Part shown: piece by piece, positions 18,401-28,403 of the stretch | Layout: each line of letters starts with the position of its first letter | How positions within the stretch are numbered: the first letter of the stretch is position 1 | Assembly (NCBI GenBank): GCA_017557405.1 | Contig: JAFYYV010000025.1 | Span: 1-64,000, forward strand | Direction: 5' to 3' | DNA from: Prevotella sp. | Lineage (GTDB): Bacteria; Bacteroidota; Bacteroidia; Bacteroidales; Bacteroidaceae | Length of the DNA stretch: 64,000 nucleotides | Made by a program: the position numbers and the translations under genes | The notes under the pieces: generated by a model | Databases searched by the model: none | The model's input: the letters and a program-made list of their open reading frames with translations, nothing else | Told to the model about the DNA's origin: nothing

Positions 18401-20845
18401 ATGGAAATTGATAACATAGAACAAGACAAAACATCGTTGCTTTTGAGTCAACTGAACGAAAGTCAACGAGTGGCCGTTGAATACACCGATGGCCCTCAGT
18501 TGGTGATTGCTGGAGCTGGTTCTGGCAAGACTCGCGTGTTGACTTACAAGATTGCGTATTTGTTGGAAAAAGGAATGAGACCTTGGAACATCCTTGCGTT
18601 GACGTTCACCAACAAAGCCGCCAACGAGATGAAACAACGCATAGGCAACCTTGTTGGTCATGAGGTGGCTCGCAATCTGCAGATGGGTACGTTTCACTCG
18701 GTTTTCTCGCGTATTCTTCGGGTTGAAGCAGAGGCAATCGGATATAAGAACAATTTCACCATTTACGATGAAAACGACTCTCGTTCGTTGCTGAAAACCA
18801 TCATCAAAGAGATGAATCTTGACGACAAGGCCTACAAGCCGGCTTCGGTTCATCATCTGATTTCGATGGCTAAGAATCATCTCATTTCGGCTGAGGAATA
18901 TGCGAATGATCCTGAAGTAAGAGACCGCGATGCAAGCATGAGAATGCCTGCTATGAGCAGGATATTCTTCGTTTACGAAGAACGATGCAAGCAAGCCAAC
19001 GCGATGGATTTCGATGATTTGTTGGTGCAGACGTATCGATTGTTTCGCCAGAATGCTGACATTCGAGAGAAATATGCTTATCGGTTCCAATATGTTTTGG
19101 TGGACGAGTATCAAGACACCAACTATGCCCAGCAATGCATTGTGCTTCAACTGACTCGCGAGCATCAACGCGTTTGTGTGGTGGGCGATGATGCGCAGAG
19201 CATTTATGCTTTTCGTGGAGCCAATATTGATAACATCCTGGATTTCCAAAAGACTTACCCAGAAAGCCGACTCTTCAAGTTGGAGCAGAACTATCGTTCT
19301 ACCCAGCGCATTGTTCAAGCTGCCAACAGTTTGATCAAGCATAATGCTCGTCAGATTGAGAAGAACGTGTTCAGCGAGAACGATGAAGGCGATAAGATTA
19401 TTCTGAAACCTGCCTATTCTGACAAGGAGGAAGCGTTGATTGTCTGCAAAGACATCAAGCGAATCAAACGGCAAGACAAATGCGAATACAGTGATTTTGC
19501 CATTCTTTATCGAACAAACTCGCAAAGTCGTTCGTTTGAGGAGGAAATGCGCAAGCAAAACATTCCTTATCGCATTTATGGCGGTTTGAGCTTCTATCAA
19601 CGAAAGGAAATCAAAGACATTATCGCTTATTTCCGATTGGTGGCTAATCCTGATGATGAAGAGGCTTTAAAACGAATCATCAATTATCCTGCTCGAGGCA
19701 TTGGAAGCACCACGATTATGAAAATCAGTTCGTGTGCCCAAGCGAATCATGTGAGTCTTTGGAGTGTCGTTTCTGACCCTCTCTATTATCATTTGGACAT
19801 TAACAAAGGAACGCAGACGAAGATTTCCGCATTCTGCGACCTCATCAATTCGTTTGTGGAGAAACTACATTCTACTGATGCTTATGAATTGGGAAAAATC
19901 ATCATTCAGCAAAGTGGGATTTCACAAGATTTGTATAGTGGGAGCGATCCTGAAAGCATCTCGCGACAAGAGAATTTGCAAGAATTCATCGATAGTTTGC
20001 ACGATTTCGTGGTGGAACGCAAAGAGGAAGGTCTGCTGAACGAGATTTACCTTCCTGATTTCTTGCAAGAGGTCTCTTTGTTGACCGATTTGGATAGTGA
20101 TGATGGTGATGAACAAAACCGTGTTTCGTTGATGACCATTCATGCGGCAAAAGGTTTGGAATTCCCAACGGTGTTTGTGGTGGGAATGGAAGAGAACATT
20201 TTTCCAAGTCCGATGGCGTGCAATTCGGCTCGTGAATTGGAAGAAGAACGGCGACTCCTTTATGTTGCCATTACTCGAGCAGAACGTCATTGCATCTTGA
20301 CTTGCGCCAAAAACAGATGGCGTTATGGGAAATTGGAGTTCGATACGCCCAGCCGTTTCTTTCATGACATTGACCCTCGATTGATGATTGTTGAGGGTGC
20401 AAGCCAAAGTGATGAAACTTTCATTTCCCGCAATTCATCGTTCAACAATAGCAGAATGCAAAACAGCCGTCCTGTTGGAACGCAATTCCGTGCTGACCCG
20501 AAGCCGAAAATCACTTCTCCTCGCCAACCTGAAACACCTGTCGATCCGTTCTCTGATTCTTTCAAACGGTGTTTGGCAGCAAGTGGAGGGAATCTGCGCA
20601 GGGTGAGTGATGTGATTCGTTCGGGTAATCGTGTGCCTGTTTCGTCCGCTTCAAATGAGAATCCCACGCAAAACAATGGTTCACAACTGGCTGAAGGCTC
20701 GATAATTGAGCATCAACGTTTTGGAATCGGAAGAGTCATCAAGATTGAAGGAACTGGTGAGAATACGAAAGCAACGGTTGAATTCAAAAACTCTGGAACG
20801 AAGCAACTTTTGTTGAAATTCGCCCGTTTCACCGTTATTGGATGA
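18401..20845 (+). CDS. UvrD/PcrA-type ATP-dependent DNA helicase
   Basis: A superfamily 1A helicase of 814 residues that unwinds DNA 3' to 5', used in repair and rescue of replication. Motifs in order: Q-motif LNESQRVAVEY, Walker A AGAGSGKT (37-44), ALTFTNKAANEMKQR, VDEYQDTNYAQ (Walker B), GDDAQSIYAFRGA, NYRSTQ, TIHAAKGLEFPTVFV and YVAITRAE. The end has a PcrA-type Tudor-like module (IEHQRFGIGRVI). Start ATG 18401 is chosen over the TTG at 18380 because MEIDNIEQD gives the ordinary helicase N-terminus. It could be called pcrA or uvrD; I cannot separate the two here. Confidence 0.93.
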   Translation: MEIDNIEQDKTSLLLSQLNESQRVAVEYTDGPQLVIAGAGSGKTRVLTYKIAYLLEKGMRPWNILALTFTNKAANEMKQRIGNLVGHEVARNLQMGTFHSVFSRILRVEAEAIGYKNNFTIYDENDSRSLLKTIIKEMNLDDKAYKPASVHHLISMAKNHLISAEEYANDPEVRDRDASMRMPAMSRIFFVYEERCKQANAMDFDDLLVQTYRLFRQNADIREKYAYRFQYVLVDEYQDTNYAQQCIVLQLTREHQRVCVVGDDAQSIYAFRGANIDNILDFQKTYPESRLFKLEQNYRSTQRIVQAANSLIKHNARQIEKNVFSENDEGDKIILKPAYSDKEEALIVCKDIKRIKRQDKCEYSDFAILYRTNSQSRSFEEEMRKQNIPYRIYGGLSFYQRKEIKDIIAYFRLVANPDDEEALKRIINYPARGIGSTTIMKISSCAQANHVSLWSVVSDPLYYHLDINKGTQTKISAFCDLINSFVEKLHSTDAYELGKIIIQQSGISQDLYSGSDPESISRQENLQEFIDSLHDFVVERKEEGLLNEIYLPDFLQEVSLLTDLDSDDGDEQNRVSLMTIHAAKGLEFPTVFVVGMEENIFPSPMACNSARELEEERRLLYVAITRAERHCILTCAKNRWRYGKLEFDTPSRFFHDIDPRLMIVEGASQSDETFISRNSSFNNSRMQNSRPVGTQFRADPKPKITSPRQPETPVDPFSDSFKRCLAASGGNLRRVSDVIRSGNRVPVSSASNENPTQNNGSQLAEGSIIEHQRFGIGRVIKIEGTGENTKATVEFKNSGTKQLLLKFARFTVIG

Positions 20846-20852
20846 AGAAAAA

Positions 20853-20890
20853 CATAGGGTAGGGGGCTTCAAGTTCTCACCCTATTTTAT
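20853..20890. terminator. Short terminator between convergent genes
   Basis: ATAGGGT at 20854-20860 pairs with ACCCTAT at 20879-20885, with T-rich sequence after it for the plus strand and A-rich on the other side. It separates the helicase gene from the convergent 20887-22089 gene. The hairpin almost touches that gene's stop codon. Confidence 0.55.
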
Positions 20891-22089
20891 TCATCAAACA
20901 GAATGAATTTGGCAGGAAGATTTGCCAATTTAATCTCGTATTCTCTTGATTTATCCGTGCTATATTTGATGTACCACGATTGTGGCAACATCAACCAGTT
21001 TGATTCCAATGGCTCGTTGACAGTAGGGGAGAGCTTCATCTCTGCTTCCATATTCGTGAATCCTCCTCCCGTTTTGGCGTTGTATTCCTCTTCATTTTTA
21101 TCAGGATATCTTTCTTTCGCTACATAATAGAACTTGAATTGAATGTCTTTTGGCAGGAAATTCCCATCAATCTCTTGATAAGTCACATGATAGTTTGTAT
21201 CCCAATCCGTTATCTTGTAACCTGTCAACAATCTGGCCATCGAAAGCATAAACGCTGAAACTCGATGGTTTTCATTATATTTCAACGAACTGACACGATG
21301 TGCTGACAAGACAACCAAACGAGCGGTGTCAATCACAAAATGCCCATGATCTGCATTTTGCTTTTCCATTCGGAAATATAGTTCTATTTCGTTTTTAGAA
21401 TTACCCTTAAACTCCTCATTTACAGCGAATTTGTGATTTCTAATGAAGTCATTGTCGAACTCTGTAACAAAGTCTTCATACAACATTCTTCGCATATTCG
21501 CCACATCTGTCAAATGGGTGCTGTCAACAGAAGTGATGGTTCCATCTGTCTGAAGAATGGAGAATTTCAAGCTATCAGGATCGCGCATCCTCAATAACCC
21601 TTGCGAATCATATTTGTAGTAATTCGTTCCAGCAATACTTTGAGTCGTGTATTGATACTCAAGAACGCTTTTTTTGTTGAAATAATTGCGGTCTTTGTTT
21701 TTCACAAATCTTTTCAACAGAGGTCTTATCCATGCTGGTTCTTGCGATCTGACGGTTACTTCGCCAGTCATATACGAACGTGGAACCAAGAAAATGGTAT
21801 CTGGAAGCGACTTGATGACCATCTTTTCATAATTCAAATGAGAAATGGTCAGTTGCCTGAAAGGAAATTTGATGATGGTTTCTCCATTGATATCGGTTAC
21901 GGCAGAATTAAAAACTTGCCGATCTTTTGCGTACAAACTCGCGTGAGCAATCGGTTCAAACGTTTTTGCATCAACAACCACACATTTTCGTTGGCCATAT
22001 ACGTCTAATGATAAAAATGCCAATATAATGGTCAATATCATGAAATATCGGCCAAATACAAATGTGTTCGTTTTTTGAATAATCGGCAT
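20887..22089 (-). CDS. Exported protein with CarboxypepD_reg-like N-terminal domain
   Basis: A 400-residue protein, signal peptide ending at about residue 32 (VYG). The next 70 residues show a carboxypeptidase regulatory-like beta-sandwich pattern: VVVDAKTFEPIAHASLYAKD then FPFRQLTISHLNYEKM. The rest is a long soluble part rich in strands, with VTVRSQEPAWIRPLLKRFVKN. Such N-terminal domains are common in Bacteroidetes surface proteins and TonB receptors, but here no barrel follows. I suggest an outer-membrane or periplasmic role only by analogy. It lies 102 bases after the small membrane gene and ends the operon. Confidence 0.75.
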   Translation of the reverse strand: MPIIQKTNTFVFGRYFMILTIILAFLSLDVYGQRKCVVVDAKTFEPIAHASLYAKDRQVFNSAVTDINGETIIKFPFRQLTISHLNYEKMVIKSLPDTIFLVPRSYMTGEVTVRSQEPAWIRPLLKRFVKNKDRNYFNKKSVLEYQYTTQSIAGTNYYKYDSQGLLRMRDPDSLKFSILQTDGTITSVDSTHLTDVANMRRMLYEDFVTEFDNDFIRNHKFAVNEEFKGNSKNEIELYFRMEKQNADHGHFVIDTARLVVLSAHRVSSLKYNENHRVSAFMLSMARLLTGYKITDWDTNYHVTYQEIDGNFLPKDIQFKFYYVAKERYPDKNEEEYNAKTGGGFTNMEAEMKLSPTVNEPLESNWLMLPQSWYIKYSTDKSREYEIKLANLPAKFILFDE

Positions 22090-22191
22090 TATGATAAATA
22101 GAATATATTGATAAAAGATTATCCCCTGCTTTTCTGCACTCCATTGGGAATGGTTTGTTTACAGAGGAGATTGAAACAACAAATGGAAGAA

Positions 22192-22407
22192 TTAAGCTTC
22201 AAACCCTTTTGTGCTGATGTTTTTGATCACATCCTTGATATTTTGCTCATCATAACCGTTTTTCTTAAGAGCATCTTTTGCACTTTCTTCAACGGCTGCT
22301 TCATCATCAGAATTCTTATAACCGAAAAGATTCGGCTTTGCTTCAGCAATTGCCCATCCTATTAAGGCAATGACGATGAAAATAGCGATACCAATCAATA
22401 CGTTCAT
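22192..22407 (-). CDS. Small single-span membrane protein
   Basis: A 71-residue protein: a hydrophobic segment at about residues 5-24 (VLIGIAIFIVIALIGWAIAEA), then a charged tail with EAAVEESAKDALKKNG. The start ATG at 22407 is one base past the maf stop codon, so it is almost certainly cotranslated with maf. The TTG at 22416 is an artefact of reading further upstream. I do not recognise the family. Confidence 0.7.
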   Translation of the reverse strand: MNVLIGIAIFIVIALIGWAIAEAKPNLFGYKNSDDEAAVEESAKDALKKNGYDEQNIKDVIKNISTKGFEA

Positions 22408-22408
22408 A

Positions 22409-22987
22409 TTATTCAATTTTAAAATTACGACTTAGTTCATTATATATGCGTTGAACGGGCAAGCCGACAACATTGAAATAGCTTCCTTGAATCGAGGTTA
22501 CACCGATGTATCCAATCCATTCCTGGATTCCATAAGCGCCAGCTTTGTCAAATGGCTGATAATGCTTGATGTAATAATCGATTTCAGCGTCTTGTAACTC
22601 CTTGAAAGTCACTTCAGTATCAACTGAAAAAGATTTCTGTTTATCATAACCTTTCAAACACACTCCGGTAATCACATGATGAGATTTGCCACTTATCTTG
22701 CGAAGCATGTCTTTTGCATCATCTTCATCAACGGGTTTTCCAAGGATTTCATCATCAACCACCACCACCGTATCAGCCGTAATGACAATTTCATCAGGGT
22801 TCACCTGATAGGCATTTGCCTTCTGAGTAGCGATGAATTCGGCCACTTTTTCGGTTGGAAGTGTTTCAGGATATGATTCGTTAACCCCTTGCAGAACGTG
22901 CACTTCAAAAGGAATGTCAAGCCCCGCCAATAGTTCTTTTCGGCGAGGTGAATTGCTTGCCAATATCAATTTTGTTTTTGACGTCAT
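22409..22987 (-). CDS. maf: Maf-family nucleoside triphosphate pyrophosphatase (dTTP/UTP-type)
   Basis: Hydrolyses non-canonical or modified nucleoside triphosphates to monophosphates and pyrophosphate, a house-cleaning enzyme. The 192-residue protein has the Maf P-loop ASNSPRRKELL (residues 10-20), TADTVVVVDDEILGKP and ISGKSHHVITGV, then AGAYGIQEWIGY near the C-terminus, in the usual order. It lies 30 bases after kdsC and directly before the small membrane gene in a minus-strand operon. Confidence 0.94.
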   Translation of the reverse strand: MTSKTKLILASNSPRRKELLAGLDIPFEVHVLQGVNESYPETLPTEKVAEFIATQKANAYQVNPDEIVITADTVVVVDDEILGKPVDEDDAKDMLRKISGKSHHVITGVCLKGYDKQKSFSVDTEVTFKELQDAEIDYYIKHYQPFDKAGAYGIQEWIGYIGVTSIQGSYFNVVGLPVQRIYNELSRNFKIE

Positions 22988-23017
22988 TTCGCTTTATTCA
23001 TTATATGTCCCACATTC

Positions 23018-23536
23018 CTACCAACCAAACGCTTTTGCGTTGGCGAGCCATTTTCCTTGTGCCCTCAAAACCTGTTCTATAACGTCTCTTCCACATCCGT
23101 GCCCCCCTATCCTATCACTCACGTAAACGCTGATGTTTTTGATATCAGGACAGGCATCGGCAGGACAACACGGGCAACCACACTTCTTCATCACTTCGTA
23201 GTCGGGAATATCGTCGCCCATATAGATCACTTCCTCGTCCTTCAAGCCATATTTTTGGGTGAATTCATCGTAAGTATTGATCTTTACGGCGCATTTCATA
23301 TAGATGTCCTCAACACCCAAATGAGCGTATCTCACCTTGACGGCTTTGGTGTCGCCACCAGTCAGAATAACGATACGCAACCCCATTTTCATGGCCAATT
23401 GAATAGCATAACCATCCTTGATGTTGACAGTTCGAAGTGGTTCGCCAGACGTATCGAGCACGATGGTTTCAGCCGACAACACACCATCTACATCAAAAAT
23501 GATGGCTTTAATCTTTGTCAGGTCATAGTTGATCAT
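23018..23536 (-). CDS. kdsC: 3-deoxy-D-manno-octulosonate 8-phosphate phosphatase KdsC
   Basis: Removes phosphate from KDO-8-phosphate to give KDO for lipopolysaccharide. The 172-residue HAD phosphatase shows [12 protein letters not shown] (nucleophile Asp), [18 protein letters not shown] and [22 protein letters not shown]; the C-terminal GGHGAVREVIE-like pattern is characteristic of KdsC. It overlaps the upstream gene as ATGA. The matching cytidylyltransferase kdsB is at 45229. Confidence 0.93.
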   Translation of the reverse strand: MINYDLTKIKAIIFDVDGVLSAETIVLDTSGEPLRTVNIKDGYAIQLAMKMGLRIVILTGGDTKAVKVRYAHLGVEDIYMKCAVKINTYDEFTQKYGLKDEEVIYMGDDIPDYEVMKKCGCPCCPADACPDIKNISVYVSDRIGGHGCGRDVIEQVLRAQGKWLANAKAFGW

Positions 23537-24303
23537 TTGCTTAGTTCGTATATGCTTTTAGACATTATTTTATATATCTCTTCATAGTTGCTGTTCTCGT
23601 TGAGCAATACTAGATGTTTGTCCATCACATTCTTGTCGTATCTCACGGCAGGTCCTGTCTGGGCCTTCTGCGGAGGCAAGGAATGCACTTTTTCCGCGGT
23701 TTCATCGATGAGTGGCAACATCACATCGAATGGAATTCCATGTTTTTCCAACACATCGGCGGCAATCGCATAGCAATGATTGGCGAAGTTGCAAGCGAAG
23801 ACAGCCGCCAGATGCAGGTATTTCCTGTTCTCTGAAGTCATCTCAATCACCCGATTGGAGATGCTCGCGCACAACGTTTTCAATATGCTCAAAGAATCTT
23901 CACTCTCCGCTTCAACGAAACATGGTATCTTGTTGAAATCCACCGACTTGCTTTTTGAGAATGTCTGCATGGGGTATAACACTCCGTAATGTCTTGCAAA
24001 CCCTTTGAAAACATCCATCGGCATACTTCCTGCGGTATGGACAAACAGAGCTTCTTCCCTACCCTTGCAGATCTTTGGAACCACGTTTTCGAGTACATCG
24101 TCTTTGATGGAAACGATATAGACATCAGCTCCATGCAGGATTCTGTCAACATCGTTCGTGCAAGTGCATTCAAGTCGATTTGCCAACAAATTGGCCGATT
24201 CCATCGTGCGACTATACACTTGCATCACATCGTGGCCTGCCATCTTCAAGGCAGCACCCAGATTCGTGGCCAGATTACCAGCTCCTATCAATACGATTCT
24301 CAT
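23533..24303 (-). CDS. Rossmann-fold oxidoreductase-like protein with DUF2520 domain
   Basis: A 256-residue protein: N-terminal NAD(P)-binding Rossmann fold with [16 protein letters not shown], similar to F420-dependent NADP oxidoreductase and prephenate dehydrogenase-like folds. The C-terminal DUF2520 half is helical and has [15 protein letters not shown] and [15 protein letters not shown]. The start ATG 24303 overlaps the nitroreductase stop by one base (TGATG); the longer reading from 24333 has no support. The reaction is unknown. It is coupled to kdsC downstream. Confidence 0.88.
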   Translation of the reverse strand: MRIVLIGAGNLATNLGAALKMAGHDVMQVYSRTMESANLLANRLECTCTNDVDRILHGADVYIVSIKDDVLENVVPKICKGREEALFVHTAGSMPMDVFKGFARHYGVLYPMQTFSKSKSVDFNKIPCFVEAESEDSLSILKTLCASISNRVIEMTSENRKYLHLAAVFACNFANHCYAIAADVLEKHGIPFDVMLPLIDETAEKVHSLPPQKAQTGPAVRYDKNVMDKHLVLLNENSNYEEIYKIMSKSIYELSK

Positions 24304-24830
24304 CACCACTTTCCAATGTGAACATTCTCCCACTTCAGCTTGTCTTCGTTCTGCGGCTTTCGCTCATCAGCCTTATGACCGATAGCCAACACGCAAAGAA
24401 CATTCTGATCTTCAGGAATGTCAAGTATACCACGAATTACCTCATCGGCCAACACGCCATCAGAGAGCCCGCGTCCACGCATCTGAATCCAACACGAACC
24501 CAATCCCAAATCCTCTGCTTGGTATTGCATGGAAATGGCAGCAATGGAAGCATCCTCCACCCAGCAATCGTTCTCATTCGGATTACCCAGCACAACGACG
24601 GCCAACGGAGCCCCTTTCAGGAATTGAGCACCCATATCCTTTGCTTCAGAGATCTTCTCAATATCGGTTTTGTCGTCGACAACGATGAAATGCCAACCAC
24701 GTTGACCTTTTGATGTGGGAGACATCAAGGCCGCACGCAATATCATCTTCACCTCGTCGCCCGTGAGTTCTTCGTTGGTAAACTTGCGATGGCTTCGGCG
24801 CATCTGCACCAGATTGCTGAATTCTTTCAT
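24303..24830 (-). CDS. Nitroreductase family flavoprotein
   Basis: A 175-residue FMN-dependent reductase of the nitroreductase family. The core RRSHRKFTNEELTGDEVKMIL near the N-terminus, AALMSPTSKGQRGWHFIVV (FMN-phosphate site) and YQAEDLGLGSCWI are seen. ATG 24830 is taken as start. The physiological substrate cannot be judged. It is the first gene of a six-gene minus-strand cluster. A TATTTTTG box lies at 24853-24860 (minus) with no clear TTTG at the normal distance. Confidence 0.9.
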   Translation of the reverse strand: MKEFSNLVQMRRSHRKFTNEELTGDEVKMILRAALMSPTSKGQRGWHFIVVDDKTDIEKISEAKDMGAQFLKGAPLAVVVLGNPNENDCWVEDASIAAISMQYQAEDLGLGSCWIQMRGRGLSDGVLADEVIRGILDIPEDQNVLCVLAIGHKADERKPQNEDKLKWENVHIGKW

Positions 24831-24965
24831 TTTCAATTATGGTTTTATGATGCAAAAATAATCAAAAACATCAAGAATCCATCATTCCAACGCATTTTTT
24901 TTCGATGCTTTTTCACGATGTTTTGATTTTTGTTTTACAAAAGTGGAAAAGGCTCGATATCAATT

Positions 24966-25171
24966 TGTCAACGAAAACGCCTGTTTTGTGACATAATGTA
25001 AAACAAAACGGCCATTTAAATAACCGTTTTGTTGAGTATTTTTACTTATCGTCTGTTTTTCTCATAGCTATGCTTTGACCCTATCAAAGATATGCTTTGA
25101 CCGTCTTAAAGCTATGCTTTGACAGCCTCAAAGCATAGCTTACACTTTGTCAGATGTATGCTTTGGGTTGG
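24966..25171 (+). repeat. Dispersed intergenic repeat, copy 1, ending in 22-base array B (5 units)
   Basis: This lies in the 362-base gap between the nitroreductase gene and the outer-membrane gene; I see no gene in that gap. From 24966 a block of about 96 bases, with TTTAAATAACCG-TTTTGTTGAG, closely matches 33504-33600. It is followed by array B with unit starts at 25062, 25084, 25106, 25128 and 25150, an exact 22-base period. The array is on the 3' side of the minus-strand gene ending at 25193. Confidence 0.88.
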
Positions 25172-25192
25172 GCAGGAATTATTAGCGGTTTT

Positions 25193-28100
25193 TTAGAAGC
25201 GTCCACCGCCGCCTCCAAAGCCTCCTCCTCCACCGAAGCCTCCACCGCCTCCGCCGAAGCCACCGCCTCCGGGAGGCATTCCTTGAGGCATATTCCCACC
25301 ACGTCTTCCTCTTTGCGGGCCTTCACCATCACCAAAGCCAGGACCTCTTTGATTGCGGCCACCAAAGAAATTCATTCGATAGCTGACGTGAAGCATCGCA
25401 TAGCTTGTGATGGCATTCACCTCGCGGTCGGTCCAACCGTTGGCATTGACGGTTCTTGAGAAGTTGGTTTGTTCATGCAAGATGTCGTACCATTGAAGCA
25501 TGACTGTCAGCGTTTTTCCACGCAAGAAACTATAGGATAGCTGAGCATTCCAAATCAATTCGTTCGTGTTGAGCGTCTCATCAGCATAACCACGCTTGCT
25601 AAAGACGTGGAAGTCGGTTGATAGAACTGGCCAATAGGAATTAGATGAGCGCCCATTAAGCTGATTCAAATCGATGCGAGTATTGCCACCATAGTTGTAG
25701 TTCCAGGTTGTCAAGTTGCGCGAAGCTTGCAGACGGTTCTCTGTCCGTGCATAAGTAGTGCGCACGTTCAGCGAGAAGTTCAACCAGCGATTTCTGTAGC
25801 TAAGCGAGAAGTCGGGTGAGAAGTTGTAAGTGTGTGTCACATTTCTATCAGGTTGGGCCGTGCGGTTCAGGTTGACGTATCCAATCTGGTGGTTATAGCT
25901 TCCATTAATACCACCACTAATATCCCATCGGTTCAAAGTGTCGAGTCCTATGTTGAACGATCCACCGCCATTCAAGCTCCAGTTACCATTGATGTTCTCG
26001 GGGCGGCTGATGCGTCCACCCGTCTGTTCATTGTAGGTAACCACATTGCCTATGGAATTGGTGGTTTGGCGCATACTTGCGTTGAAACTATAACTCCAAT
26101 GGCTTTGTGCCTTTGGCACTTGGAATCCCAAACTGTCTTGCACAAGTTTCGGAGAGCGTTGCTTTTGGAAGTTGGTGGTCAGGTTGTAAGTGAACGAAGG
26201 TTTCAACCCTGGGTTACCCATCGAGATGCTAAGTGGGTTGGTATCATCGTAGATGTCAAGCAACTGGGTGATGTTGGGTTGTGAGGAATTTCCGCGTAAT
26301 TGAACCTGCAGGTTTGTCTGTTGGTTAAAGCGGTAACGCATGTTCAGCGTAGGTGAGAAATTAGTCACCGTACGAGTGGTGTCGATGGGAACGCCAAGAT
26401 ATTGTTGAATATAGTGTGAGCGCTGAGGTTGTATGGTCACACCCGCATTCATGTTCAACTTATCACGCACGATGCGCAGCTGTAGGTCAATATTATGTCC
26501 ATCTTCGGTGCGCTCGGAATAACGACTCAGACGGTCGCTGAGATACATCTCGTAGGGGTTGTCGAGATAACCGAAAAGGCGAGCCCATTCTTGGTAATCG
26601 TTGAGCACGTCTTGGAAAGCAGGTTCTCCCAAATCAGGGAAGTCGTAAGTGGCCGGATCACTTTTCTGATAGCTGTGATTGAAGCGGTAATTCGCCTGTA
26701 GGAAGATACCTTGAGAACCGAAACTACGCACTCGATTTCTGTTGCCAAAAGGACCGCGAGCCTGCGGCATAGTGTCTTCCGGCTCTGGCTTTGGTTTGAA
26801 GGTGTATAGCGGTTCCGTATAGGTGGCACCAAGTGAATAGCTGAAATTATTGTTGTCCGAGAGCGTGTAACGATTGGTTTGATACGTAGAGTCGTTTCCT
26901 AAACGGTCGAACTGCTGGAAGAGATGAACTGCCGAGAGGTTGGCATTGCGGTTGTCGCTGTTGCTGTAGTTGATGTTTCCATTGATGGCGATATTGCGAC
27001 CACGATTGCCAATTCGGCGATGTAGCTGCATCTGGGTGCTTAGATTCTTGTTTGTTCCGTGAGTGAGCGACTTGCCTTGGCGCCTATTGACTATGAGGTC
27101 ATGCTCATCCATATAATTGATGCTCTCATCACTCAAAGCATCGGTTACATAATCGAATGGATTTGCGTTGAACGATGCATTGTCTGAGAACGAACGGCTG
27201 TCATTACTTGAAAGGCTCACATTGGGGCGGAAGGATACGTTAGTCAACGTGTCTATCTGCCATTGGATGTTCATATTACCCGTCCAGCTGTTGTTGCGCG
27301 AGTAGCTCTGACTGATACTATTCGAGAATGCTCCACCACGAGTGTTAACGAAGTTCTCAGAGCCAGTGCGATTCCAGTTGTCTGCATCGTTACGTGTCCA
27401 AGTTACGCGCCCGCTCATCCTCAGGTTTGCGCCATTCGGCTTACGTGAACTCTCGTAACTTGCATCAAGAGCTCCAGTCTTCGTCTCGCGTTGTCCATTT
27501 CCGTTGCCTCGTCCACGTCCTCCACGTCCGCTAAAGTTGCGGTCGTTCACGTTGTTAGCATTTCCCATAAAGGTGTAGCGCATAGCACCGAATGGCTTCA
27601 TAGCCGTCAGTCGGAAACCATAGCGGTCGTCAGTTCCATAACCCAAATCGGGGTTGGCTTGTATACCGTTGCGTGCGCTTCGCTTAGTTGTGAACTCCAA
27701 CACGAAGTCATCGTTACCATCGTCAATATTTGTCATGCGGCTCAGGTCGCTCTTCTCATCGTAAGCCTTCACCTTATCAACAACATACGAAGGCAAGTTC
27801 TTCATAACGGCATCATTGTTACCCGTCATGAAGTCGCGACCGTCCAACTTGAACCTCTTCACGTCTTTGCCATTGATGCTTATCTTTCCGTCATCATCAA
27901 TCTTTGCACCAGGCAGCATCTCCACCAAAGCCTCGATGACAGAACCCTCAGGCACACGGAATGCATCAGCATTATAAACAACGGTGTCGTCTTTGATAAC
28001 CATCTTAGGGATGTTTGCGATAACCACCGCTTCATCAATCTGCAAGGCTTCGGGTTGCAACGCAAGAGTACCAAGTTCCATCGATTGTCTGGTTTTCGAG

Positions 28101-28402
28101 ATACTCTTCTTAAGTTCTTCATAACCAAGGAAAGTGGCTTTCAGCAAGTAGTTGCCTGTTGCCACATTATTAAAACTAAAAGCACCACGTTCATCGGAGA
28201 ATGTTCCTCCGACAAACGTGGTGTCATTTTTCCCGTTTCTATTCGTTCTTATAGAATAAAGCTGAAGCGTGGCTTTTGCCATCGCTTCACGACTCTGTGA
28301 GTCAATAACACGCCCAGAAAGTGAATTCTGTTGGGCGATTGTAGGTAGTATGCTCAAGAAGAGCGTTATCAGAATGGCCGCGAGCCGTCGTAAATGTATC
28401 AT
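25193..28402 (-). CDS. TonB-receptor-like outer membrane beta-barrel protein with glycine-rich tail
   Basis: A 1069-residue outer-membrane protein. Signal peptide 1-23, then a carboxypeptidase-regulatory-like domain (SGRVIDSQSREAMAKATLQLY, to about 115). A plug-like domain follows (DTVVYNADAFRVPEGSVIEALVEMLPG, KDVKRFKLDGRDFMTGN), the pattern of the outer membrane beta-barrel family 3. The rest is a large barrel. After what looks like the last strand (residues around 1010, MLHVSYRMNFF) the chain continues for about 55 residues of Gly/Arg/Pro-rich and finally almost pure Gly-Phe sequence, ending in Phe. No partner SusD-like gene is adjacent. The ligand is unknown. A hairpin lies directly before the start codon. 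Confidence 0.88.
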   Translation of the reverse strand: MIHLRRLAAILITLFLSILPTIAQQNSLSGRVIDSQSREAMAKATLQLYSIRTNRNGKNDTTFVGGTFSDERGAFSFNNVATGNYLLKATFLGYEELKKSISKTRQSMELGTLALQPEALQIDEAVVIANIPKMVIKDDTVVYNADAFRVPEGSVIEALVEMLPGAKIDDDGKISINGKDVKRFKLDGRDFMTGNNDAVMKNLPSYVVDKVKAYDEKSDLSRMTNIDDGNDDFVLEFTTKRSARNGIQANPDLGYGTDDRYGFRLTAMKPFGAMRYTFMGNANNVNDRNFSGRGGRGRGNGNGQRETKTGALDASYESSRKPNGANLRMSGRVTWTRNDADNWNRTGSENFVNTRGGAFSNSISQSYSRNNSWTGNMNIQWQIDTLTNVSFRPNVSLSSNDSRSFSDNASFNANPFDYVTDALSDESINYMDEHDLIVNRRQGKSLTHGTNKNLSTQMQLHRRIGNRGRNIAINGNINYSNSDNRNANLSAVHLFQQFDRLGNDSTYQTNRYTLSDNNNFSYSLGATYTEPLYTFKPKPEPEDTMPQARGPFGNRNRVRSFGSQGIFLQANYRFNHSYQKSDPATYDFPDLGEPAFQDVLNDYQEWARLFGYLDNPYEMYLSDRLSRYSERTEDGHNIDLQLRIVRDKLNMNAGVTIQPQRSHYIQQYLGVPIDTTRTVTNFSPTLNMRYRFNQQTNLQVQLRGNSSQPNITQLLDIYDDTNPLSISMGNPGLKPSFTYNLTTNFQKQRSPKLVQDSLGFQVPKAQSHWSYSFNASMRQTTNSIGNVVTYNEQTGGRISRPENINGNWSLNGGGSFNIGLDTLNRWDISGGINGSYNHQIGYVNLNRTAQPDRNVTHTYNFSPDFSLSYRNRWLNFSLNVRTTYARTENRLQASRNLTTWNYNYGGNTRIDLNQLNGRSSNSYWPVLSTDFHVFSKRGYADETLNTNELIWNAQLSYSFLRGKTLTVMLQWYDILHEQTNFSRTVNANGWTDREVNAITSYAMLHVSYRMNFFGGRNQRGPGFGDGEGPQRGRRGGNMPQGMPPGGGGFGGGGGGFGGGGGFGGGGGRF

Positions 28403-28403
28403 T

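Noticed and set aside
25154..25459. Plus-strand open frame of 101 residues opposite the glycine-rich tail
   Set aside because: It is an artefact of the GGN repeats read on the other strand (Ala/Ser-rich) and overlaps the outer-membrane gene and array B.
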